A stretch of 64,000 nucleotides of DNA from Nigrospora sphaerica. Lineage: Eukaryota > Ascomycota > Sordariomycetes > Amphisphaeriales > Apiosporaceae. The position numbers and the translations under genes are program-made. Location of the stretch: positions 2,542,001-2,606,000 of the forward strand of contig JAGVVL010000013.1 of assembly GCA_018287875.1 (NCBI GenBank), read 5' to 3'. Below, piece after piece: positions 24,146 through 37,442 of this stretch. Numbering within the stretch: position 1 is the first letter of the stretch; each line of letters begins with the position of its first letter. The notes beneath the pieces are model-generated. The model ran no database searches, was not told where the DNA came from, and was given only the letters and a program-made list of their open reading frames with translations.

Positions 24146-27100
24146 GATGGCCTATGTGTCCAAATCTCTGGCAGGAGGTGGGCAGCCGAGGGGGAGACGT
24201 TGTGTCCTTAGTAGATGCAACGGTCATGTATTATATGATACAGCTTCTATGCGAGGGATCAAATGGCAGATCTTATTTCTCAACCCATCTCGGATTTCGG
24301 CCGATTCATCGGCGCATTGATGAAGCAACTTTCGTTGTATCTGGGGACAAAGGTTTCTCGAATCAACCCGCAGCTAGACTACGACATGTCCCCGAGCTCG
24401 TGAACTAGCAAAGCAAGATAGTAACATTTCCAGTTACTTCTGCCCCCCCCCAAACCCCACGCGCCACGTAACGGCTAAAATGGCTACACACTTGTAGGAG
24501 ACAAAACCGGCGAGTTAAGCCATCATTTCCCTGGCCAGCCACACGACGCGGCACGGCGAATGACAGCAGGGCCAGCAGCTGAATACCTACGGGAAAGCCG
24601 CGGTGCTTTACTTCTTATGTCAGCCGTGGCAGCACGTAGTGGTCAGCAAGGCCGCTGATTGTTCCCGTTTGTGGGTGGTTCTTGCCCTATTCTATAGTCG
24701 AGCGAGCAACCACGGGTCCGGTCAGCCAGCCAAAACGGGCGCGGCTTGTAACCTTTGCGTTTCTTTTGCACCCCAACCCGGGGCAGCAAACCAAATCCTC
24801 GGGGAATTCTGGCATTTCTTTTCCGCTCCGCCGGCAGTAAGCGAGGAGGCAGCGGAGATGGCAAGCACCCGGCAAAAGTAATCTTGCCGTTGCGTCCCAC
24901 CCCCTTATCTCTATTGGCATGACGATTCCTTAGCCGTGTCACGGGGCTACCGGCGATAGAGAAACCCGATCGGTAAACAGTCCGAAAAGCAATACAAGGC
25001 TACTCACGACGTCCGGCCTCACTCGTAGCCTCGTGTCCATAGCCTAGTGTGTCTCGGATGCGAAACTCCCCGGGCTCTCCTCCAACTCACAGTGTTTGAC
25101 GAGACATTACGCCAACTGTGGGATATCCGCCCAGGTAGCGAGGTTCCTTGCCGGCCAGGCCCGGAAGAGTTTTGCACCGGCAATCAACAGCTGCCCAGTC
25201 CCGGCAGGGTTCTACGCGAGGCAGAGTAGCAATGGTTTTCCTGTTTCGTATGTTGTGTGCTCTGGGCGCGACAAGGAAGAGGCGAGATTGGGCGGGACCG
25301 AGAGCCGGATGTTATTTCCTGGAGACGGAACACCACAATCTGGCCACCGGGGCCGCGCGCCTGGTGGCTGCTCGGACGATTCAGGCTGAAAGACGCCTGG
25401 CCGGCGAGCACTACGCGCGGCCTTGCTTGCCATCCGTGATGGGAGACGAGTCCGCGCCTGCATAGAGGCGAAGCCCAGGGCCTATTCTGAGGACTGCCGG
25501 CGGACTGGTAATGACTCATTGAGGATACCCAATATCGCCAATGGTATGCTGACATGCCACAATTTTCGAACCCCCCTGCGTGCAAGTTCGGAGCAGAAGG
25601 GGCGAAAAGCAACAGCCGACGGCCCCATCCCCGTAGAGCCCAGACCACGACCCCTTTGCCGCCGGTACTTGGAGGGCGAGTTTGTACTGGGGGGTTTTGG
25701 ACATTGCCGACGTCTTCTGCCTTGACATCAACGGTCTGGCGGCGGTACGTGGCCCACGCGTAGCAAGCTTGCTCCTGCCTCATATCGCAGGAAGTCGTGC
25801 AGGCAATCCGATGCATGCGATCGCGGGCTTCTCAACCCGCAAAAGCACCGGGTGGGCGGGAAGAGGCACTCCTCCGACGCGCGAGAACCGTCAGCCTCCC
25901 CCCCTCCCCGCAGGGGGGGGAGGCCGAGCCGGCTCGGGGTCCTAGGACAGGCCGTACTGACCGCGGACGGCGCCGTCCTGGCGGCCGTCGACAATGGAAG
26001 CCCCTTAGGCTCGAGATTCGTGTGCAAAGCCGTTGCCGATCCCCTGACGGACCCCACCGCCGGGCCTTGTCGAAGCCGAACGAGATGGTCGCAATTCAAC
26101 ATCGACCAGCGCCCGGGCCCGCAGCCCCAGCAGCCCACGAATCGGACGGGCGAGTTTCTGTCACAATCTGAATCGAACCAAAGTCGGGCGAAGAAGGGGT
26201 CGGGCCAAGTGATGAGGGCGACTGCAAGGCAACTCGCGCAATGGGGCCCATTCCTGGCACCTACACAGGCCCATTGCTAGGGACGGATGGATGATTACCT
26301 GCTTCCGCCCGTCTACCCACCCACTTGCAGCAATTTCGCCGACCGGGGCTGTAACCAAAGAATCGACGACAGGAGAAAAACGCCGGCCGGGGGCGTGCGT
26401 TAGCGGGCGTGGCGGCGCCGCGGGCCGCACGGCATAGCACTCCCCATGGGCCTTTAGTCGGTGCCAGCGTCGATGCTGTCACAACGCTTTTTCGCTTGGG
26501 GTGTGAGCCCGTCGTATTGCCGGACGGACGAGAAGATGGCTTGGCACAGCTCTAGGCGCCGCACCAACGCCCCAGGGCTTGTTGGATCTTTCGCATCGCC
26601 TCGGCGCGAAACGTAGGTGTGCATTAGTTGGTACGGAGGCGGCCTGGGGGCCGGCGTTCCTTTGGGGGCGGGGGCATCGTCGACACCGTCGCGATGGCCT
26701 GGTAGAAAGTAGCAGGGCAAGCGCCGCGGAAGGTCCAACGGCGCTGCAAGGAACGGGGAACCGGGCAGTCATAACCGGAAGCGACCCGGCGCTGCAAGTG
26801 TAAATCCGGAGCACATGCCGACTCCGTCCTGGCTTGCATCTGGGTATGTAATGCAGGCAGGAAGCACGCAGTGGCGCGCAGGGGCGGAGCAGTGGTGGCA
26901 ATCCGGTGTAGTGCTCCGTCTGCCATATCTGGGTACAAAGATAGCGGCACGGCGGGCGGGGAGATGAAGGACGGGTACAATGGCGTGTACGCGACAGTAC
27001 AGAGTACCCGACCCTTTCCATTCCCCCCCGGCCCGCGTTGGCCAGCCAGCCAGTTTATACGATGCTCTACGACGAGGCCGGTCCGGATCTCTCGCAGGTG

Positions 27101-28683
27101 CCAATACTCTCGGTCAAGACAAGACGTGTGGGTGCCCAGCCGGCGGGCGGTGCGTCCGGGATGTGTGCCCACCCGTGCTGCCCTCTCGGTGCCGCGTCTA
27201 CGCGCTTACCCTTGGAGCAACGTCGTCATGGTGGAGGATGGCATTGGAAGGCGTCTTCGGCACGGGTGCCCAATCCAACCCATCCACGAGGGTTGGTGGA
27301 GTCGTGTTAAAACGTCTGCTTGGTGCGGCGTCATTTAATCGTGCGTGGCCGGTGGCACCCAGACGGCTGCACGTGCGCCAGAGTTTAGGTTGCCTGGTCC
27401 GGTCCAGTCCAGAATCACGATATTTCGGGCGGAGGTTGCAGTGCGGACAAGGATTCGGGATCCAATATCTGGCTGCCCACTGGGAATGGAGAGACGGAAC
27501 GGGCTGGGCTATCTCGACGCGAACTGCTGAGCCGCGCTTCCATGTCCGAGACCCAAGATGACGCCCCGCGCGGACTTTGATAGGTTGTGAGAGGGCTGTG
27601 AGAGGGCGCCAGCCCGTCCGCACGCCGCTGTGGTTCTTGCAGTTACATTTGTCTGGCAGCCAGTCGCAAGAGAAAGGCCACCCCCCCCCTACAACGCAAG
27701 GGAGCAGGCCCTCGTGCCCATCCCGGTCGACCAACTCTATCCAGCCATCCCCTGGCGGAACCAAGCCACTTGAACCAGGCCGTTCCCGGACCTATTGCCA
27801 CCCTCGACTCATGGCGACCCAGGTAATTGTACGACACGGGGTCGCGTCGCCGGTGCGGTCTGGGAACGGTCATCATCCGAGCCCGGCAGCGTCTGCGAGC
27901 TGGCCTCGTGGACGTGATAGTGGCCCTGTCCCTGCCCGCCCTACACAAGCACGGGACCAGACAGCCCTCATAGCGTCGGCTTCCACCTGCCCAGTAGGAG
28001 GTCGGAGCCGATGCAGGCCTCAGCTGCATGGGAATGGATGGGCATGGCCGCCGTTGTGGTGGATGACAGGCAGCCCTGGCTCTTTGCGTGGGTGCTCGAT
28101 AAGGTCCGTCAGCGCCAACGGCCGGGGAGCGGCCGACAAGAGCCACTGGATGGAAGCCAGAACGGCCGCCGTCGTGGCCGCCGTCGGCAGCGCCCCGGCC
28201 AGCGGTGGACGGTGGGTGCACGTACATGGGATCGTAATTCGTATGCCTGGAAGCCCCGGTGCACCAGGGAGACCCAGCCGGCCAGCTAGTCAGCCAGGCA
28301 GTCAGCAGGGAGAGGCGACTTGACGCTGGGGACGTGCCATACGAGCATTGCCCAGCCCCTACGTGCGTGCATGTATACATGAACGATGTATGCATGCTGG
28401 AAAGATGCACTCAGCCTCCCCCCCTTCCCCGCGTGGCTGTTACAGGCAGGCTGAGGGTTGGGCATCCGAGTTTGGCGGCGTTGAGGTTTTCGCTGGTGTG
28501 GGACGTGAGGTGCGATGCGGACTAGGCCGTGGAGGAGTGGATTAGGAGGTCTGGAGCGATTCCGCTACTAGATGCATGCATGGACGTCAAGCAACCTTCC
28601 ACTCCCTCCGGATCCCCGATTTCCGTACGGGATGCAGCCGTGCCAATCGCCTACATCGCGCGAGCCACTACTGCGCGTTTAAA
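24146..28683. other. gene-poor interval
   Basis: No gene supported. Several open frames of 100-210 codons lie near 25.2-28.4 kb on both strands, but they are Arg/Pro/Gly/Ser-rich, overlap one another and show no motif. The sequence is GC-rich without long microsatellites. Confidence 0.5.
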
Positions 28684-29018
28684 ATGACGATTCCGCACTG
28701 GGCAATTTCAGTACTTCAGGTTGCGCTTACACAATTGTCTGCGATAAAGGGCCGTGTACATGTCTGCACTAGGCAAACCTGGACGGCGACTGGGTGCTGG
28801 GGATCAGCGAAAGAGAAATTGCAATCTCCAGTCACCCTAGCAGCCAATTCGATGTCACACCTGAGGCCAAGCCTCGGCTGGGCCTAGCCGTTGAAACGCT
28901 TCCTTCCTTCCTCGACCTTCTCCCTGTTCACGAGCGGCTGGACCTCAGCCCACGCCCAAGGATGTACCCTAAGATAGGCACACGTAGTCAGTCCCAGCTA
29001 CCTAATTCCCTGTGCTAA
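28684..29018 (+). CDS. weak candidate: small two-exon protein
   Basis: ATG at 28684 gives MTIPHWAISVLQ. A 53-bp GTTGCG...CACTAG intron (28720-28772) then joins in phase to ANLDGDWVLGISEREIAISS and continues to TAA at 29016-29018, for about 93 residues. Support is only the phase-consistent intron and a more protein-like composition (VETLPSFLDLLPVHERLDL) than surrounding frames. The donor is non-optimal and no domain is recognised. It could be chance. Confidence 0.2.
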
Positions 29019-32000
29019 TAAGGTAGCACCCGTTGGTGCCCTCCATCGGCCCCCCTTCGCTTGAGGAGGGCTGGCAAAACCGGGCTTCCTTCCCAAGTGA
29101 CCTGGGTAGGCAGGCCTGCATCTCGGGGCTTGAGAGAGTAGAGGCAACCGTCCGTTCGTTGCCCATACGGTCGCCTCCAGTTTCCGCCCGTCGCAGTTCC
29201 CTTCTGTCAATCCACCCATCTTTCCGCCCGCCCTTTTGGGCCGCATCGCCTCGTGTTTCCTTGGTCCTGTCGTACTTATTACGGGCATAGGTGCGTCCAC
29301 TGTTGGCCGGTCCGCAGCGCAGCAGCAGTTGTTGCACTCGGACAGCGTATTGGCTGCGTGGACTTTGGGTTGCCGACCACAAAAGCTGGTCCGGCCGCCG
29401 ATCCTCGTGGCCCAGCAGCCTCTCAGTTGGTGATGGGCTGTATGTTGGAGGGGCCAGGGACGGGCAAGTGCAACCGCTCGGCAGGCTTTCATAGCGGCCA
29501 ATTGGACCGCCCAGGGACCCCTCCCCCCCCCCGGGCCTGATTGCTGAAGGGCATGGGATGAACGGCATGTCACTGGCCGGGGAAGCCCCACCGTCTCCAT
29601 TCTCTTTCCTAAAGAAGACCACGGTGGTTCCAGGGTCCTGCTAAGACGGACCTGGTACCTGCGTATTCCGCTTATTCGGGAACGCTGTCCCTTGTCCAAA
29701 AGGCTAAGGAACCGTCAGGGGCTCCCGTGTGGGAGACTGAAGTCTGCCTCGGATGGTCGGGTGAGAGACAGGACGTTGCAGCATGGCTGGATTCTCATTT
29801 GTCGGCTAACTGTGGTCTCAGAAGAAAGTGAGTACCTAGGCGTGCTGCACGCGAGAACGACTGTCCTTCCAATCCTGTTCCATCCAATGATAGATGTATA
29901 GTAAACGACGAGTGGACTGAGTCCTGGCAGACTGGAAGCACGGAACTGAGGCACGCAACCTCTCATAACGGCCGGCCACCCCACCACCACCACCCCACGA
30001 CAGGGCTGGCTGACAGGAAAGCCTCCTGTCGGATGATTGACCAAGAGGAGACAGGCAGTTTTCCAGTAGACGCTGATATGTAACCACTTTGTCGCCCTTG
30101 GACCATCTGAGAGGCATGTACCTAGCAGCTGCCTCGTTCGTGTTCGTACTTGGCTCGTGGTACTCGGTCATGTACTTCTGGACAGCCGGAGCAGGGAGAG
30201 ACAAAGAGATGAACCTTCATTAGGCACTGTACCTCTCGCATTTTCACCCCCCCCCCCCCCAAAAGCAAGATCGTACGTGTGTGTATTTCCTGCAGTGTGG
30301 ACCTGTCTGGAAGTGCTTGCCGCCGCCGCCTTCACGGCCTCGACCATCTCCGTCGCCATCACCAGTCACGCACGAAGCATGTAACTAGTCACTTATTTAG
30401 CAGCCCCGTGTGGTGAGCGTGCGGTGGCGTTCGTGCCAACCATTGACATCCCGGCATGCCCGTCCTCGTCTCAGCCGTCGCCGCAGATTGGCAGACTACA
30501 GGCCCTTGTTCCCGAGAAAGTGAGGTGATGTTGAAACCGCCCGCCACCAGCAAGCAGTACTACGTAGAGCACTGTTGGGCTTCGCTACCGGTCTGCAGCA
30601 AGATATGTATCCGTAGATGGTAGGCTGGAGGGTCTGGGCAGTACCGCTAGGGTGGATGGATGGGTGGGTGCCATTACATCCCTGCGGGTCTTTCTGCTCA
30701 CCTCGGGTGATGGAAACCTCTAGCGTACAAGTCCCCCACGAGCTCCCCACCCCGTCCCATCACATCACCACTCTCGCTTCCATTCTGCTACTGTCGTGGC
30801 CGTATTGGCAACTTTCCCACCCCCGTGTGCCGCCTCCCTCGCCGTGGTCCTATGTAGCGCCTCCCTCTCCGCGCGCCATCAGGGCTGGGACCGAAAATCT
30901 TCCATGGGCATCCCATCACCACGGCTCTGACACCTTGACCTCTGCGCGCCGCCCCTCCCACACGCATCGCGATCGAGCAGCCCGAGTTGCTGCTGCGTGC
31001 GACGGCTGCTACCAACTACCCGGCGGAAGGAGAGGAAGCAGGAGTAGCATTGGCCCGGTCTCGTCTGCCCCCTTTGAATCGCTCACGTCCACCCCGTGGC
31101 GATCCGTGTCTAGGCGCTCGGCAGTCAAGCTCGACGTTGGGAGATCATCGCACCGACCGAGCCATGTCTCGATAGTCCCGTGCCATTCACAAAGTTACTT
31201 TCTCGTCCGATCCCCTTCACTGGCGTCTCTCGAGGCACGCATTGCGCCGTCGCACTTCGCACACAGACATAGCGGCCTACCCTGCAGGCGAAGACAGGCG
31301 ATCAAAGCCGCCCCGGACGAACGACTGTTGCATCTCCTGTCCCCAGGCAACAGGGCGCTCGTTGTCGCGACTATATATCGCTTCGCCTTGTCGCTTCCCC
31401 CGACCTCTGTTGCTCGTTCGCGCGTCACTCGGCGTGCCGCCACTTGCACGCTCACCCAAGGCGCCCCCAGTTCAGCTCAGTCAAATGTGGAGGATGTCAG
31501 TAACGCGCGCCTGAAGTTGAACCTGACACGGACCCTCTTTGCCGCCGGTCCGTCGCATATCCGCATCCTCAAAAAGCTGCCGGCGTTTCAAGAATTGCCT
31601 GCCGCAGTGCGGGTTATCGACTGCGCTGTTCGCGACCCAATTCAACGCGGGTAAGTGACTGAGCTTCCGAACTTGCCATTCCTATCTCGAACTGCCCTTC
31701 ATGCTGGCCGCGAATTCTGCCAGTGCCCATCGTCACTCGCCCCGAGCGGGGTGGGTTCGGCACCGTCGCATTCGCGACTTACAAGAGCCAAACGTGGCGG
31801 AGCACCCAAATTGCCTGTTTCACTGCGCAACTGCCCTTTATTTCTTCTCGAACCCTTTCCCCCTCTTGCCTCGGCGTCACTCTGTCACATTCGACCTGCC
31901 AAAGCCTGCCTTTTTTAGAGGATCGTAACGGCAGAATTGCCGTCCTCGAACTACCCGCCTTGACGTTTTGACTCGATGCATCCATGCTAATACTAGGGTC

Positions 32001-32274
32001 AGATGTACTATAGCCCCAGGGTTCCGCTCTGTGTGGTGGTCTGATACTACCCCGGGAACACCCCCCAGCGTCAATAGTACGGGGCTCGGACCGCAACTTG
32101 AGGAACTAGCATTTACGCTGGTCTCGACGACGTCTCAAGTCTATTATATTGAATGCGCACGCTCTGCGCACCGGCCTCGTCTGCCCTACCCGAACGTCCT
32201 GGTAAATCGTGTCCAAGGGGATCTTGGTTCAGACGCAGAGCGGCGGAGTCGCCAGGCCGACGCATAATACCGCC
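29019..32274. other. upstream region of apsA; no separate gene supported
   Basis: This interval includes a C14 run near 30247-30260. A 345-codon plus-strand open frame (30617-31654) is Ser/Pro/Arg/His-rich with no domain. It ends next to a good GTAAGT donor (31651), so it may be transcribed 5' leader with a leader intron. C/T-rich DNA before 32275 fits a fungal promoter. Confidence 0.45.
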
Positions 32275-35200
32275 ATGTGGGAGACCGAAGATGAACTGAG
32301 CAGCGCTGCTGCCGCGTCGCTGCCCGCGGCTTCTAACACCCCGCGCAGAACACCATCGCGATCATCCCGTGCCTCGAGGAGGTCGCGCCGCTCAGTCACA
32401 CCCCCAGCCTTCAACTCTTCGCCGCCCCCAATGCCTTCCGACAGGGCGGAGAGGGGTTCCAAGCGGTCTTCGAGGGATGCCATGGCCGATGAGACCATCA
32501 GTATCCTGGACCCTCGCCGTTTCACGCCAACGCTGCATGCAAACTTGGTCTCCGAAATCCTGAATCTGAGAAGGGACCAAGAGGACAAGCTGAAGATTAT
32601 CGAGAGTCTCGAAGCCACTCTTCATGCCACTGAGGAGGAGCAAGAGGTGCTGCAAGCCTCGGTTTCGAACGCAGGAAAGGAAAACCGGTCTTTGAAGCGC
32701 CAATTGGCGCTCCTTGAGGGTGGAACGTCGTCGGCTTTGGGCGAACTCGCCCGCGAACGCGATGAAGCCGTGGACGCCATCGCCGATACCAGGAAGCGTC
32801 TCGAGACCGCCCAGAAGAAGGTCCGCAGCCAGGAAGAGGACTCGCAACGCACCCATGAACTCTGGTCCAGGGAGAAGGATGGCTGGGAAGAGGAACGACG
32901 CCGACTGGAGAGAAAGCTGCACGTGGCTGACACCCGCATGAAAGCCATGCTCGAAGAAGTCGCAGGCCTTCACGCTGCCCAGGCAAATCGTCAAAACGGC
33001 GCCGCGAGTGAGGGGGAAGAGGCTGTCAAAGATGACGCCGCAAGTGTTCGGACCATGAGTCTGACTGGCAGCATCCGCTATTCGGCAGCAGTCGGAAAGT
33101 CCAACGCACAAACCCTCGCGGACGAACTCGACTTTGACGACGATGAATGGCAGACGGACCTGGAAGGCCGCGAGAGCGTCCTGTCGTACACCCATAAACG
33201 CAACTTCAGCAGGGATAGCATCATGTCTAAGACGCATCGCCGCAACATCAGCAGGGACAGCATCATATCTAAGACGCATCGCCGCAACATCAGCAGGGAT
33301 AGTCAATGGCGCCCGGGAAGCGCAGCCCGCGGCAAGCTCTTCGCAAATCAACACGTCCTCGACCGACTCGAGGGCGGCATCTGTGAGGATGATGAGGCGA
33401 CGGAGGACGAGGCGCCCCGGCCGCTCAAGCCCGAGTACACGGATACCGGCGTTCAGTTTTCTCCACCCCCTTCGCCCAAGGCGGTACCTAGCAAGCTCTC
33501 AGCACCCGTGTCGCCACCAAACAAGACGAAACAGCCGGTGGAGGCAGAGGGCTCACCGCGAGGCGAAGGCGAGATTGAGGCTAACCAGCGACGCAAACGC
33601 GTGCAAATCAACAAGCCTGCGTCTCTGCTCCTGGAGCCGTCGCCTATGGGGAAGGCCGCCATGGTCTCCTCCGCCTCACAAACACTCGAAGCCCCCCCAA
33701 GCCCCCCCAAGACGCCCAGGGCGCCCATCATCCATGTCGACAACATCTCCGTCGTCGAGCCGCCTGTCTCTCCGGAGATGACATCCTCGGCTACGCAAAC
33801 AGACGCGCAGCTCGTCGAGCCACCCACCGCTCAGCAACTCATCGTCCAGCAACCCGTTCCAATGTTGCCCATTCCGAGCATCAGTATCCACCCCCCTACC
33901 AGTCGACCGGCGTCACCACACGGGTCTCGTTTGCCTCAGTATTTCAAAGACTTTGGCTGCCAGGTTTCACTATTAAATGGCCCTGTGGAGATGACGTCTA
34001 GTGCTGTTCAGACGGAGGAAATTCGCGTTGACAAGCGACTCAACAAGCTGCCACCGCACCTGCACCCATCCGCCATTACTTCGCGGCCGACAACCCCCGA
34101 CACAGCAATCATATCCCCAGTGGGCAGTGGTGCCAACCTCTCGTTGCTGCCGGGCAACCTTCCTCCTCGGAATCCGCGCCGCCTCACCAACAAGCAAAGC
34201 TTCACCAATGAGGCCACTCCGTCCCCTCCGGCATCTCCCTCGTCGCCACTGGCCGTGGAGACCGATACTCGGGATGCCTACCCAGGCAACAACGACAACG
34301 GCCCCCTTTCGAGCCTCAAGGCGCCCGTGCGAAGGCCACATCGTATCAGCAGCCTCTTCGCCGGGTTTGATGGCGGAAGCTCCGACGAGGTGGATGAACT
34401 CCTTGATGGCGATGTTAGCGATTCAGAATTCAAGACGGCCCTGTCGGCGCCAAACCCTACCTCGTCGAGCCGCCACAAGTCCAAGGGTTCGGCCGCTACA
34501 ACATCTACCATCGACACCGCACCCTCGATCCCGCGGCATCGCAGGAACAAGAAACCAGCTGATTTTACCGATTCCTACAGCAGCTTCAGCCTCGCCGAGG
34601 GCCGAGATAAGGTCAGCCCTATGGGGTCGGGCGCCCGGCTGGGCGACAAGGCAGCCTCATCACGGGCGGCCGCCGTGATGCGCAAATCAGCATTGATCCA
34701 GAGCGGCATCGCCTCCCACCGAGGCCAAGTGACAAGTCCCAACCTCCCCGAAGCCCGGGATCCGCCTTTTCCCATTCCGACTAGGGCAAGCTCCCGTCAG
34801 CCCATGCTCAGCACCAGTCTCCCAAGCGAAGGATCCCGGAGTCCATCTGCTTTTGGCGGCTATGGCCATTACCGCCGCGGTTCTCGGAGTACACATCGGT
34901 CCAACAGCATCCGCAAGGTGCGATCGGCTGCGGCCTTGCCGCGAGCACAACAACGAACCCGACGGTATGAAAGCCGCTCGCCTCCACCCCTGTCACCTAC
35001 GGAAGACGCGATGGAGAGCCCCGGCCTACCACCCCTGCCTACCAACGACATCACGTCGCCGCAAGCTCGCCGCTACGGAGGCAAAATCCGTGGGCACAGG
35101 TCTCAGCCATCGACAACGACAGCCAACACGGAGAACACCAACACGGACAACAGCAATGAACCGTCGGTTGCAAGTGGACAACAGGCCTCTGGCGTTGTTG

Positions 35201-36531
35201 ATGCTATCGCTCAGACTATGGTTGGCGAATGGATGTACAAGTACGTCCGAAGAAGAAAGTCTTTCGGCATGGCCGACACCAAGGGGGAGGAAAACAGCAA
35301 TGACCGGCACAAACGATGGGTGTGGTTGGCCCCATACGAGCGGGCCATCCTCTGGAGCAGTAAGCAACCGTCCTCCGGAAGCGCCCTGATGGGCAAGTCC
35401 GGCAGAAAGCGTAAGTTTTGTTCCCCTTCCCGTCTCTCGACAAACGAAGGATCGCAGTGAGCTGACCGCCTCCAAGTGAGCATCCAGTCTGTTCTCGACG
35501 TGAAGGATGACAACCCGGCGCCCAAGGGTGTATCACCACTTTTCGACCGATCCATTCTCATCCTCACGCCACAACGGGCTCTCAAGTTTACTGCCATCAC
35601 AGCCGAACGGCATTACCTCTGGTTGACGTCGCTGTCCTTCCTGGCCCACTCGTCCCAGGCGGTCCCTGCCATGCTTTCGCCGTCCGTACCCCCGCCGGGG
35701 CTTTCACCGGGACTCAAGTCGGCCCCTATCTTGGACTTACCACCACCCCTGGCGTCAAGGAAAAAGGCCGGTATCAGGGATTCCATTCGCCTAACCAAAG
35801 GCAAGAACCAAGCAGTCCCACGCACCGACCCCGCCATGTCGCCCAGCCACCTGGAAGAGGCTTTCACCTTCAAGCCGGCGGCCCGTGACGCCTCGGGCCA
35901 TGGACGCGAGCTTTCTCGAGGTATTGCCGAACCGCCCTTCATTCCGCGCTACCACGAGAGATCGTCGGAACGGACCCACGAAAGGACCAGCCCCGTAGTG
36001 ATTCACGGGCGCAAGCGAAGCAACACTGGTAGTCGTGTTCCGCCGCCGCTATCGTTCCGCGGCTTTTCGGGACCGGCGGGACCAGCGGTATCCGACAGCT
36101 ACCACACTGCGTCGAACAGCACAGCAGCCAACAGCATTGGCACAGCCGGGTCCTCGGACATATATGGCGGGGGCTCCAGCACTGGCGCCACGACTTGGGT
36201 GGTGAGCCCTACTCTAGGATCGACGCGCACGTCGGAGGCGTCCTCGCGGCCCGGTAACAACTTTTTCGAGGCAATAGGCACGGTGCGCATGGAGGCCTTC
36301 ATCAGCCCGCTCGCATTCCCGCGCTTTGATGAACAGCCGAGGGAGAGCACCGAGTACCGGCAGCGCGTGCGAAGGCGCAGTAGAGACGCGCGGCGGCGGC
36401 GGAGGAGTCGTAGCCGCCACCGAGACAGTTACACGTCCCACAACACGCGTAACACAGACGACTGGTACTCTGGAAGCCGAACAGGAGGGGAGGAAGACTA
36501 CTTCCGCGACGACCCGTTCAGGGGATTTTGA
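32275..36531 (+). CDS. apsA: ApsA/Num1-type cortical nuclear-migration protein (PH domain)
   Basis: Two exons, 32275-35410 and 35477-36531. The 66-bp intron (GTAAGT, GCTGAC branch, CCAAG acceptor) joins GRK to LSIQSVLDVKDD in phase. The product is 1396 residues. After a Ser/Arg-rich start come a conserved segment SILDPRRFTPTLHANLVSEI and a coiled coil (about 82-232). Next are three 14-residue HRRNISRDS-type repeats (about 304-343), a long disordered region with recurring S-A-T-Q-T-D/E motifs, and a C-terminal PH domain (about 975-1105) containing GEWMYKYVRRR, RHKRWVWLAPYERAILWSSK and RSILILTPQRALKF. The tail is Arg/Ser-rich. Family role: cortical anchor that binds membrane phosphoinositides through PH and captures dynein for nuclear positioning, and tethers mitochondria in yeast Num1. 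The start chosen is the first ATG in frame, though an upstream exon is possible. Confidence 0.93.
33184..33303 (+). repeat. three near-identical 42-bp units inside apsA
   Basis: Tandem units encode S-[Y/K]-T-H-[K/R]-R-N-[F/I]-S-R-D-S plus two residues, three times. The second and third are almost identical at DNA level, indicating recent unit duplication. The period is a multiple of three, so the frame is kept. Confidence 0.9.
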
Positions 36532-37442
36532 GGGGCGTGTTTTGCCACATTGATACCCAGTGCGCGATTTGACTTCTCTTCCTCCTCGGGTACGCTATTT
36601 CTTACATATATCACGTGGGAGCCGTGAGCGGTAGCATTTGCGTTTGGAGTTCAGGCAAGGGCGTGGAGGGTTCAAAAAGCTGCATTCGATGTTTGACGCC
36701 AGGTCTTCCGGCTTGCCTTTCCTGGTCAGTTCTTTGTTGCTTCGTATTTCTCATCTGTGATCAGAAACGTCGGAATGGACAGAGCACCACGGCCTCTTGC
36801 GCAGCCATAGTAGGTTAGAAAAAAAGAAGCCGTACTGAGGAATGGGGGATCGGTTGCTTGCTTGGTCTCTAGTACTGAAAGAGGCGGAGATAGCAGGGAG
36901 TCTCGGGATGAGATGCGAAATGCACCATTCTATACGTTAGCCACCTTGTACACTCTTGATTAATTTTATTTCAACCAGCTGCTTCTGCTACTGATGCAGG
37001 GAGGCCTGTTTCCCAGAATTCTAAAGCACGCAATGTTTCTTGAGGCCTCTTTTCCTGCAGAGTGTGCCGGCGTATTGGTTAAGTACTTCTACGATAGATG
37101 GATACTTGGTCTCAGTAGGTGTGTCATGCGGCCCCACAAGATGATCTATGGTGGAACTGGGGGCACCTAAAGAACTAGAGGTCTAACAAAGCGCGACGTA
37201 GCTACCCCACGTTTTTCTCTCATTCATGAGATTCATTGCAACCTAATACCCTCTTTGCCTTCGGCACGAGCAACGCCCAAATTCGATCCACAGACACCTA
37301 CTTTCCTTTGGTGCATTATCAGTCAGAGAACGGCAGTTCCTGAGCTAGGAGCCTCGCAATCGCCTCGCGCCCGTGCTAGCGCAGCGTTAGAAACAACGTC
37401 TGCCCGAGTCCGCCAGCAACCGAGGAGTAGCAGCAGGATAGG
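36532..37442. other. apsA 3' region and promoter of the OTU gene
   Basis: No gene. It contains the 3' untranslated region of apsA and, from about 37.2 kb, the leader of the OTU gene. Nothing else is recognised. Confidence 0.6.

Noticed and set aside
30168..30362. Minus-strand frame starting MATEMVEAVKAAAASTSRQ, perhaps joined to KYMTEYHEP downstream
   Set aside because: The only reasonable donor (GTACGA) gives a phase mismatch with the acceptor, and the downstream frame runs through a poly-Gly tract. No coherent gene results.
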